A stretch of 64,000 nucleotides of DNA. It comes from Symsagittifera roscoffensis (Eukaryota > Xenacoelomorpha > Acoela > Convolutidae). Below, one piece after another: positions 39,966 through 47,995 of the stretch. The stretch's first letter is position 1. Each line of letters starts with the position of its first letter. Where the stretch lies: positions 45,241,448 to 45,305,447 of the forward strand of contig NC_087069.1 of assembly GCF_963678635.1 (NCBI RefSeq), written 5' to 3'. Made by a program: the position numbers and the translations under genes. The notes under the pieces were generated by a model. It was not told where the DNA came from. It searched no databases and saw only the letters and a list, made by a program, of their open reading frames with translations.

Positions 39966-41864
39966 TCAGGCGATGCTCAAGTAGTATTTCTTGTGCAGAT
40001 ACACCATTATCTCAGTCTCCGCGAAGACTACATGTAGGATAGCGTACAATTCCCTCGAGCTCAGTTTGCCCCTGTTTGGGTCATACACCGGCATTGAGAC
40101 CTCCGTTATTCCTCTTTCAATCATGAAGTCTCGTAGTCTTGTTAGTGCCAACATCACGTGTTCGGGATCAATTGTGTTCCTGTCATTGACCCTCGTCACT
40201 AGGAAGCACGGATATTTGCCCGGGACTTGTGCTACTGATGGTGGAAGCGCTGCCATCCCTCCCAGTCCTGGTCTCTGTCTAAACAGAAACTCCACGTTCT
40301 GGTACTCTCTTCTGAAGTCAGCTTCCAATCTTGATTTGAAACTCATGTCCGCCGTGATGCAGATTGCGCTAGTCCTGTTTGACAGGATGAACTCGCTATC
40401 CGTTATCATGATGTTCTCCGAGTACTCATTGGGTATTTCAAATTTCGTTTTGAAATTCCGACCTATGGTAGGCTCTGGCTCTTCTTCTTCCAGTTCCAAT
40501 TTGCTTGTTTCTCTCACTTCCTTGAGCTTCTTTATCATCAAATTTTCGGTGTGGGTAAGTCCTACCCCCACTCCCCGGACAAAAATATTTATCGACGTCC
40601 CCATCAATGTTGTCGGGTCTGAATTGTCCGGAGGAATGTCCAGTGGCCTATCTGTTGCCGTCCATCCGAAAAGAGGGTCCTCTGCCTTCATATAATTTGC
40701 CGATGATACGTCGACTTGTTGAATGCATTGTCCTTCGCGGCTCTCGTCTTTGACATCGCGCATCCACTCTAGTATCCTCAAGTTCGTGTTCTCCCTCCTC
40801 TCTATCTCACTCTGTTCGAGATCCGTCTCCAATTCTGGCGTCGAGTAGTCTTCCTGCGGATAGTGTCCACCATCGTCAATGACCTGCCATTCCTCTTCGG
40901 CTTCCAGTTCGCCTGTACTCAGTAGTTCCTCGCCCAATTTGTCTGGCTGTATCTTATCGATCAAGAAGTCATCCCCGTACCTGTTGTACCTCATGCCGGT
41001 CCGTTTACGATTGCCAGTCCTGGTCCCCGGTGGTATTGGTCGATCTGGCTCCATCCACTTCGGCACCTCATCTTGCTCCGGGTCGTTCCAGTCTTCTTCT
41101 ACAAATGATCCTGCTTCAGACTCCACTTCTATCTTTTCATTGTCGTCTAAACTCAAGTTCTCATTACCATCATTCTTCTCTCTGGTGCCTTTTTCATTCA
41201 CTTCACACGCTGGCTCTACCGCCAGGTACTCAAGACCCTCCATGTCCTTCGGTATGCACCAATCCTCCGGGGACGGGAGGTGAGGCTTCAGATTTTCATA
41301 ATGTGCCGCTCGCCCAGTACTCAAGCGATAGAACCGTCCTTGTTGATGAACTTCCGTTATCATGAATGGTCCCCTCCACTTCTTGAGTAGTTTCTTTGTT
41401 CCCTTGGGCGGTATGACATTTTGGAAGACCCACACGTATTGGCCCACTTCATATGGCTTCGCTTGTAATATTTTTTCGTCATATTTTCTGCGTTGCCTCA
41501 TTTGCGCTTGCGCCGTGTTCCTCCTGCATAGCTCGTTTAACTCCTGTTGTCTTTTGATCGCTTCTTTCACGTATGCCTGAGGCGACGTCCTTTTCCCTTC
41601 GTATTCCGGGTAAAAGAATGTCAGAGGCATTGCTCTCTCCCTGCCCGTCAACATCATGAAGGGACTGATGCCCGTCGTTGAGTGTTGTGTACTGTTGTAG
41701 GCCCCCACTACCTGTGGCAGGTATCTATCCCAGTCCGTCATGTATCTTGAGCAGTACACCCTCAACATGTTGACCAGTGTCCTGTTTTGTCTCTCTACCA
41801 ACCCGTTGGTCTGTGGATGGTAGGTTGTCGAATGTGCTTGAGCAATGTGCGATCTCTTCATCAA
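39966..41864 (-). CDS. Integrase C-terminal half plus macro-like domain (copy B)
   Basis: 632 codons. Starts HIAQAHSTTYHPQTNGLVER with the third catalytic residue (Glu) of the integrase, then YVWVFQNVIPPKGTK and ITEVHQQGRFYRLSTG, the gypsy integrase C-terminal region. 200-440 is acidic and low complexity. FVRGVGVGLTHTEN is strongly conserved with copy A. Residues about 485-630 have the fold pattern of TARG1/Poa1 macro domains: MITDSEFILSN, helix FKSRLEADFRREYQN, strand PCFLVTRV, helix MLALTRLRDFMIE, strand EVSMPVYD, helix ELYAILHVVF, strand IMVYLHKKY. The Gly-rich ligand loop is changed to DPNRGKL. Macro domains bind or remove ADP-ribose, often against host defence; for this one only the fold can be proposed. 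Confidence 0.7.
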   Translation of the reverse strand: MMKRSHIAQAHSTTYHPQTNGLVERQNRTLVNMLRVYCSRYMTDWDRYLPQVVGAYNSTQHSTTGISPFMMLTGRERAMPLTFFYPEYEGKRTSPQAYVKEAIKRQQELNELCRRNTAQAQMRQRRKYDEKILQAKPYEVGQYVWVFQNVIPPKGTKKLLKKWRGPFMITEVHQQGRFYRLSTGRAAHYENLKPHLPSPEDWCIPKDMEGLEYLAVEPACEVNEKGTREKNDGNENLSLDDNEKIEVESEAGSFVEEDWNDPEQDEVPKWMEPDRPIPPGTRTGNRKRTGMRYNRYGDDFLIDKIQPDKLGEELLSTGELEAEEEWQVIDDGGHYPQEDYSTPELETDLEQSEIERRENTNLRILEWMRDVKDESREGQCIQQVDVSSANYMKAEDPLFGWTATDRPLDIPPDNSDPTTLMGTSINIFVRGVGVGLTHTENLMIKKLKEVRETSKLELEEEEPEPTIGRNFKTKFEIPNEYSENIMITDSEFILSNRTSAICITADMSFKSRLEADFRREYQNVEFLFRQRPGLGGMAALPPSVAQVPGKYPCFLVTRVNDRNTIDPEHVMLALTRLRDFMIERGITEVSMPVYDPNRGKLSSRELYAILHVVFAETEIMVYLHKKYYLSIA

Positions 41865-42925
41865 TGATCACATGTCTCTTCGGCCGAGGCTGTCTGGCAC
41901 GGAACCGCTTCCGCCAACTTTGTGAAGTGATCTATTATAACCAGTATCTGGTTATATCCCGACTCTGTCATGCAGATTTTTTGATGGTCTATCTGCACCA
42001 CTTCATTGAACTCCGAGCTCTCGACAGACTTAAGGGGAAACTTCATCTTCCTTGGGTCTTTTACCTGGAGACATGCCAGGCAGGCATTCACCCACCTCTC
42101 GCAAGCTTTTCTCATTCCTGGCCAATCAAACCTGTGAAGTATCCTTTGTTGTACTTTATCTATCCCCTGGTGTCCCATCTGGTCGTGCGATCTGAAAAGC
42201 ACCTCCGTTTGATACAATTGCGGTAGTATGATGAGGTTGTGTTTGTGTAATATCTTCTCCTCATCTTTCCTTTTGCATGCTACCACCCCATGAGCTGTGT
42301 GGTAGAGTAAGTCTTTCTTTTCTTTGTAGAACTGGCTCAAGATCTTGTAGCTGTCCTCCTCGAGTTCCCCCTTCTCCTTGACCCCCGACTGGATCCATTT
42401 GGAGAGATTACTTGTCATTTTGTCATTCTGTTGGGCTCTTATTAGGTCTGACAGCCTGTATCTCGCCTTGACATGCTCCTTTAGCGCCATGATCTGTCCA
42501 TTCATCTCACCAGGGTTGTGGATGTCGTCGCTCAGCTTCACGCATATCATCCTTTTCACGATTTTCATATCATCTTCTGGTACCAGATTCGTTCTGATGT
42601 TTGAGTTGCATGATAGTTCCCTGAATGGTTTCCTTGCAACCGCAATTTTCTCAAGTTCCTCACCACCTCGCATCTCCTGTATGTCCATGTTGTATGTTCC
42701 TGAAGATGGATCCGTCTGTAACTCCCTGTCGTGGTGCCTTGTCTTCTCTTCCGCCAATATCATGCGCAGACTGTCTTGGTTTTCGCTGCTCTCATCCGAG
42801 TCTTCATCCCATCCTTCACGCTCCCCGGACAATTTTCCTTCTCCGGTTCCTTCTTCCGTGAACCTGGAACACTCCCCGGACTCTTGACCTAGTCCCAGGT
42901 GTTCAGTATCTTCTTTGAACGTCAC
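41861..42925 (-). pseudogene. Integrase N-terminal half (copy B)
   Basis: 354 codons. Residues 1-80 are a charged spacer with LSGE and SGE peptides encoded by the PPT-like decamer. The HHCC zinc domain has His247 and His252 (SHDQMGHQG) and Cys282/Cys285 (ACLAC). First catalytic Asp313 lies in VVQIDHQK. The frame ends at ETCDH followed by TGA; compared with copy A about 30 residues, including the second catalytic position and FxxxNGTAF, are deleted, so this integrase cannot work. The start is joined to the RNase H piece in -1 phase, probably by an indel. Confidence 0.85.
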
Positions 42926-43935
42926 TTTCTTTTTCCTAAAATGGTCTGCTCCAGAATGTTTTCGGGGATTTTGTCAACTAGTGACCGCACGACATCTTTG
43001 CTGTCAGTGACGCTTCCTCTTGATGAGTCAGTATCGTTCACTGCCTCTTTTCTCCGAAGTATAGTGACTTCCGGTTCCTCTTGACCCTTCTCTTGGACCA
43101 CGGGCTTATCATCTGATAGTTTCTCGAGCAACCTCATTAAGTCATCATCTATCTGTGCAGTTCCTGCTTCTACCTGGTTAAGATCATAGCCTTTTGCCTT
43201 GAGCGTCTCCTTCACGATCTTCGACTTGAGTATTATCTCAATCGGAATCCTCTTGCTCCTCTTCAAGATGGTCTTCTCTGGAGGCTCTTTAGGCAATTCA
43301 GGATGATTTTCTATCGGTTTGCCTGACTTGTCCAGCCATCTCGTGAGTGGAAGACTGTCGTACGTTTCCTTGTCCATGAAGGAGAAGCCATCTTTGATTT
43401 CAGGCCTGTCTGCCTCTCTTTGCTCTTGTCTCTCATAGAACTCCGTCTTCTTACTCAAGCTGTCGGCATTCTGATGTTTATCTCGTGTTCTATGCTCAAT
43501 TATCATGTTGTATCCGTCCAGGCGAACTATCCACCTCCCAATGTAACTTTGGTCCATTGAGTACGTTTTCAGCCAGCTCAGTGCTCGGTTGTCGACTCGC
43601 AACTTGAATGGCTCACTGCCCAGGTACGCCCTGTATTTCTCGACAAAGGTAACCACCGCGAACATCTCTGCTTTCGGTGCTCCGTACTTCATTTCCGTGT
43701 CGCTCAGGACTTTGCTCCCGTACGCTATTGGTCTCAAGACTGTCTTCCCATTCCATTCTTGTTCTTGGTGGAGAATCCCAGAAATCGCGACTACCGACGC
43801 ATCCGTGTCCAGCACGTACATCCCTTTCTCAGTCGGCATACCCAGTACTGGTGCCTCACATAGCTCTTTCTTTATTCTCTGGAATGACTCTTCTGCTGCG
43901 TTGTTCCACGTGAACTTCTTGCCCTTGTGTCTCAT
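42922..43935 (-). CDS. RNase H and C-terminal extension (copy B)
   Basis: 337 codons. Begins MRHKGKKFTWNNAAEE, part of the RT connection, then RNase H with YVLDTDASVVAISG, KYGAPKAEMFAVVTF and LRVDNRALSWL. IVRLDGYNMIIEHRTRD ends the RNase H fold and is followed by LTRWLDKSGKPIENHPELP and a charged tail. Separated from RT by an in-frame TGA (plus 43936-43938) where copy A has a Leu codon, so the stop is a mutation in a formerly continuous pol. Confidence 0.88.
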   Translation of the reverse strand: MRHKGKKFTWNNAAEESFQRIKKELCEAPVLGMPTEKGMYVLDTDASVVAISGILHQEQEWNGKTVLRPIAYGSKVLSDTEMKYGAPKAEMFAVVTFVEKYRAYLGSEPFKLRVDNRALSWLKTYSMDQSYIGRWIVRLDGYNMIIEHRTRDKHQNADSLSKKTEFYERQEQREADRPEIKDGFSFMDKETYDSLPLTRWLDKSGKPIENHPELPKEPPEKTILKRSKRIPIEIILKSKIVKETLKAKGYDLNQVEAGTAQIDDDLMRLLEKLSDDKPVVQEKGQEEPEVTILRRKEAVNDTDSSRGSVTDSKDVVRSLVDKIPENILEQTILGKRK

Positions 43936-44694
43936 TCATTGTTGCATCGGGTATACCTTGTCCGCATAGCCTTTGATGAATTCTCTATAATAGTTAGCGA
44001 AACCCAGGAAGCTCATCAACTGGTGCTCTGTCTTGGGTGATTTCCAGGTCAGGACTGCTTCCACGGCGCCCGTATCAGGTCTGATGTCGTGCTTGTCTAC
44101 CATCCTGCCCAAGTATTTTATTGAGTCCTTGAGTATCTCGCACTTTGATGGTTTACACTTTAGCCCCGACCTCTTCATGCATGCAAACACTTCGTCAAGT
44201 CTCTCAATGTGGTCTTCCAGTGTTGGCGTGGCTATTACCACGTCATCCACGTAGCACATTACCAGGTTGCCATACTTCTTCTTCACGCCTATCAGCGCGT
44301 GTGCCATCAACCGCTGAAACGTGGCTGTGGCATTGCAGAGTCCAAACGGCATCCGTTTCCATTGAAACAGACCCAACTCGCATGCAAACCCTGTCTTGTC
44401 CCTGTCCTGCTTCCTTAGTGGTACTTGCCAAAAGGCCGAGCCTAAATCAAGAGTCGTAAAAAATTTTGCATCACCTAACTTCGAGAGGCTCTCATCAATC
44501 CTAGGTATGGGATAGGCATCCTTCACCGTGACGGAGTTCAGGTATCGAAAGTCACAACAAAACCTCAACTGGTCGCCTTTCTTTTTGGCCATCACTACTC
44601 CACACGCCCACGGTGACTTGGATGGTTCTATCATGTCATACTCTAGTAACGTCTCGATCTCTTTTCTACACGCGTCCGATTTGTGTGGGGTCAT
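43936..44694 (-). CDS. Reverse transcriptase (copy B)
   Basis: 252 codons with all main RT motifs: LRFCCDFRYLN, FTTLDLGSAFWQVPL, GLFQWKRMPFGLCNA, catalytic YVDD at 148-151 (NLVMCYVDDVVIATP), IKYLGRMVD and LMSFLGFANYYREFI. Ty3/gypsy class. Upstream it is in frame with protease across a TAA (plus 44737-44739) where copy A has a Glu codon; ATG 44694 is therefore only the first Met after a mutation. Confidence 0.92.
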   Translation of the reverse strand: MTPHKSDACRKEIETLLEYDMIEPSKSPWACGVVMAKKKGDQLRFCCDFRYLNSVTVKDAYPIPRIDESLSKLGDAKFFTTLDLGSAFWQVPLRKQDRDKTGFACELGLFQWKRMPFGLCNATATFQRLMAHALIGVKKKYGNLVMCYVDDVVIATPTLEDHIERLDEVFACMKRSGLKCKPSKCEILKDSIKYLGRMVDKHDIRPDTGAVEAVLTWKSPKTEHQLMSFLGFANYYREFIKGYADKVYPMQQ

Positions 44695-44736
44695 GCGCCT
44701 CGCCCCCTCCCTGTGTGGTACCGCGTTTTCCTCAAG

Positions 44737-46197
44737 TTATATTTCATGCTCAACGAGATTACAACACCCGATATCCGCCTTATGCCTCGAAAAAACTTCC
44801 TCGTTCCGCTCTAGTACGTCCTTGATGGCTTCGAGCTGTTCATCTTTCAGTTTGCCCCTCAAATGTTCAATCTCCGGCAGAACCGGTTGATCAGTTTGCA
44901 TTTCATCTAGTGTAGGTCGCTCTGGAAAGTTCGAACAGCTCGACAGCCCATCGTCCGTTTCTGACTTAAGTGATTTAATAAGACCTGAAGAATCTTTTAT
45001 TTTCTGCAATCGTCTCAAGATACAAATTTTGTCCCTGTGATTGGGACAATCAACAACTTCATTTTGTTTTGAGTTCTCAATCGTTTCATATCGAGTTTTA
45101 ACCGGTAAAGCATATCCCAGTTTCCTCCCTCTCTGTATCGTGATCGGTATATCAAGGGTATTCAACAAGACACTGACGCAGAGGCCGCTCTTCGTTATCG
45201 AGAATGATCTTCCTAAAACAGCAGCACTTTGACTATTAGGATTTGGAACTATACACACTTGCTTGTTGTCACTTAGTTCATTGTAATTTTTCATCCTCAA
45301 GCTTACGATTGCCGCTTCATTAGCTTTTAGCCTCACCCTCCTACTCAAGAATACCGGTGCTTTGTTTTCATTTGCCATTATTAAATTTACCGGTTTGATT
45401 GCGTACCTCCTATCCGGGTTCCGTATCCTGAACATTGCGTTATTTAGATCAATCGTTACGTCGAAATTCCTGATGAAGTCTCTGCCCAAAATGAATTGGT
45501 CAGATTCATCTAGGTTTTCTACCACGATAAAGCTCATCCACAGATTACGTTCCCCCAAATTGAGGGCTATTATCGGCGTCCTGCCCAGCACCCGAAGGGC
45601 CCCCTTGTTTGCAGCTGACAGCCGTATTCTCGATTCTATCAAGTCACCTTTGTCAAAGCCCATCCTTTCCCAAGTTTCGATTGGTATGACGCTCAAGACT
45701 GCTCCCGTATCAAGTAACCCACGCAACTGAGTCTTTTTGCCACTTATATCTAGCACGTGCCCTGTCACATCTGCCTCTGTCCCGATGTGCATTGCATCTT
45801 CTTCAAGCATGGCGCAGTGTCCAGTCGATCTCACTTTCAACTCTTCTTTCCCTACGTAGATCTGCCCAATTAGGTCTTCGTCACATGTTATCATTGTCTT
45901 GGTATAGATGTTGATCCCATCTATATTTAGCATCACCTCGTGTGGACCATAAGCTTCAGTATACCTGTTATCAACACGTACCGACTTGCTGCCCCCTCTC
46001 GTGAGTAGTGCTCTCAACGCTCTAGAAGTCGTTTGTGGGCTTATACAGCTCAAGTAATCTGCGTACACGTCAATGTGCATTATTGTCTGGTCGCTCGGTT
46101 CGCTCAAGTTTCTGGTTACCTCGTGGCCGCCCACTGTGATTATCGACATTATTCTAGCCCCAATTTTCGATATGCCGAATGGCTTTCCCGTCACCAT
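44737..46197 (-). CDS. Aspartic protease region (copy B)
   Basis: 486 codons. Retropepsin active site LRGLLDTGAVLSVIP (DTG about residue 163), followed by the second conserved part DQFILGRDFIRNFDV and RNPDRRYAIKPVN. The N-terminal 150 residues (NIDGINIYTKTMITCDEDLI) are a conserved Gag-protease linker also seen in copy A. The C-terminal 120 residues lead into RT. Cuts Gag-Pol during particle maturation; active-site residues are intact. Confidence 0.88.
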   Translation of the reverse strand: MVTGKPFGISKIGARIMSIITVGGHEVTRNLSEPSDQTIMHIDVYADYLSCISPQTTSRALRALLTRGGSKSVRVDNRYTEAYGPHEVMLNIDGINIYTKTMITCDEDLIGQIYVGKEELKVRSTGHCAMLEEDAMHIGTEADVTGHVLDISGKKTQLRGLLDTGAVLSVIPIETWERMGFDKGDLIESRIRLSAANKGALRVLGRTPIIALNLGERNLWMSFIVVENLDESDQFILGRDFIRNFDVTIDLNNAMFRIRNPDRRYAIKPVNLIMANENKAPVFLSRRVRLKANEAAIVSLRMKNYNELSDNKQVCIVPNPNSQSAAVLGRSFSITKSGLCVSVLLNTLDIPITIQRGRKLGYALPVKTRYETIENSKQNEVVDCPNHRDKICILRRLQKIKDSSGLIKSLKSETDDGLSSCSNFPERPTLDEMQTDQPVLPEIEHLRGKLKDEQLEAIKDVLERNEEVFSRHKADIGCCNLVEHEI

Positions 46198-46337
46198 TTT
46201 TACAGTGTTACAATTCCCCGTCTTTGTTGAGCCCGGTACAGCTCTGGAGTTTGGTTCGATCCGGTTAATGCTTCGTTAAAATTCTGTCTTTCGATCTCCA
46301 GCTTTAGTCGTTGCTCTATTTCTTTCGCAGCCAGATC

Positions 46338-47351
46338 CTATTTCACTTTGGCAATTGCTTCCGTCGCCGCTTTCTCATGATTTATCTCTAGAGAGTTCCC
46401 GACCGCGGATTCTATCGCACCATTAACATGTGTTACAGCTTTCACTGTCTTCGTCGGCAATTCCGTGCTTGGTGCTCCTAAGTTCCTCGATTCAAACTCG
46501 TTTTGCCTGTTCCGCTGATTCTCCACCGCCGCTAATGCCAACTTATGTTTGGGGTGACTCTGGTCCTTGACCGCTTCCCAGAACAAGGGACAATCCATTC
46601 TGAAGTGCCCCTCCTGGTTACAGAAGAAGCATCTAGCGCCTATCTTGATGATTAAGCCACTATAGTACTCGTGTTCCTCCATCTGGCTCATGTCCTCCTC
46701 ATCCGGTGCATATCCTAGACTCTTCATGCCTTGTTTGTATGTTGTGCAGTCAGCCACGTGGTGATCCGCCGACCCGCAGTTCGCGCATGATCTGCGCTTG
46801 TCCATGTCATCTCTCGGCTTGTACCATGACGACCTCTGGGGTTGACTTCCCCCTTGCGTGTTCCTGTTTTCTGAATATGAGTATTTCTTGGGTTTCATCA
46901 GCATGTATTCCCTTGATTTCTGTCTCATTTCTTCTGGGGTCGGTGCGCTGTCTTTCGGCAATGTGCAGTATGTTGCTAACATTGTTCTTAAGTCATCACT
47001 TTTTACCCCATCAATGAACTTCGAGGCAATGCTAAAGTTTCTTCTGTTTGTCGACTCCTCCGGGTCACTCCTTCTTCTCAAGCTCTCGAGGTCATCTAGG
47101 AACCGATCAATTGACTCGTCGTCCCTCTGCCTTCTCTTTTCAAATCGCATCATCACTTGGTGACCCTTCATGCCTGATCCGAATCGATTCAGCAATATTT
47201 CGAAGATTTTGTCCGCGGTGTCGCGTTCTTCTTCTTTCTTTGCAACCACGCATTTCAATAACGTGCCTTCCAGGTTGCTGAGTATGGCTGTGCATGCTTG
47301 CCTTTCATCTTTTAAGTTATCTTGCCCTAGATGTAATCTCATCACTTCCAC
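46338..47351 (-). CDS. Gag capsid and nucleocapsid (copy B)
   Basis: 337 codons. Capsid-like helices up to about residue 125 (KIFEILLNRFGSG, MMRFEKRRQRDD, ASKFIDGVKSDDLR), then a basic linker and two C-x2-C-x4-H-x4-C zinc knuckles at 189-202 (CANCGSADHHVADC) and 231-244 (CFFCNQEGHFRMDC). Packages element RNA. The true start lies upstream: the frame is open back to about 47405 (KLRKTFKKPKEF), beyond which the N-terminal Gag piece is in another frame. Confidence 0.9.
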   Translation of the reverse strand: MEVMRLHLGQDNLKDERQACTAILSNLEGTLLKCVVAKKEEERDTADKIFEILLNRFGSGMKGHQVMMRFEKRRQRDDESIDRFLDDLESLRRRSDPEESTNRRNFSIASKFIDGVKSDDLRTMLATYCTLPKDSAPTPEEMRQKSREYMLMKPKKYSYSENRNTQGGSQPQRSSWYKPRDDMDKRRSCANCGSADHHVADCTTYKQGMKSLGYAPDEEDMSQMEEHEYYSGLIIKIGARCFFCNQEGHFRMDCPLFWEAVKDQSHPKHKLALAAVENQRNRQNEFESRNLGAPSTELPTKTVKAVTHVNGAIESAVGNSLEINHEKAATEAIAKVK

Positions 47352-47413
47352 CCACGTGTCAATGCATCCATCTGAGTCGTCTTTGAATTCTTTTGGTTTC
47401 TTGAAAGTTTTTC

Positions 47414-47995
47414 TTAATTTTCCGTCTCTCCTATCGCTCGAGTTAGTGTTCCTCGTGGCGAAGGCCTCTGTTCTTCCTTTGGGTCGGCTTCTGTCGCCTT
47501 CGTGCTCACTGTCCCAAATGTTCGTGCTCTTCCAGTCTGTGATTCTTCGGCCGTGTTGTCTTTTGATTTCATTTCGACCATCATCGCCAACTTTTCTGTA
47601 AAAGATGTCTTCTTTACTTGAGAGTCATCTTTCACCGTTTCTCGAGTATTGCCTGTTGTGTCTTCCAACGCGTCTATCGGCGAAAACTCCACGGTTTTTG
47701 GATTTTGATCTTCCATATGGGGCATCGGTGTGGACTCCGTTGTCTTTTTCTCCACTTCATCTACGCTCTGGTCTGGTGTCTCTAGGTCGATTTCGATTGT
47801 GGGCTCCACCTGTTTTTCCCTCGAATCTTCTCGCGTCTTGCTCTCGGTGCCACTCCTCGTGCTGACCATGCTAACTGAAAAGTTATCTTTTGTTTTGCCT
47901 GGGCCCCTTGATGTCGTTCCGCGCAGCGACGAGTTATATTTCGTGTTTGATCCACTTGACCTTTTTTCTAGCACCGGTACCCTACTCCGTCTCAT
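47414..47995 (-). CDS. Gag N-terminal region (copy B)
   Basis: 193 codons, Ser/Thr/Glu-rich and predicted disordered, beginning MRRSRVPVLEKRSS. Ends at a TAA a few bases before the capsid frame opens. Counterpart of 19698-20447 in copy A by position and composition (SFTEKLAMMVEM compares with SFSERMKNTFENI). The coiled-coil module found after it in copy A is missing. Confidence 0.6.
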   Translation of the reverse strand: MRRSRVPVLEKRSSGSNTKYNSSLRGTTSRGPGKTKDNFSVSMVSTRSGTESKTREDSREKQVEPTIEIDLETPDQSVDEVEKKTTESTPMPHMEDQNPKTVEFSPIDALEDTTGNTRETVKDDSQVKKTSFTEKLAMMVEMKSKDNTAEESQTGRARTFGTVSTKATEADPKEEQRPSPRGTLTRAIGETEN

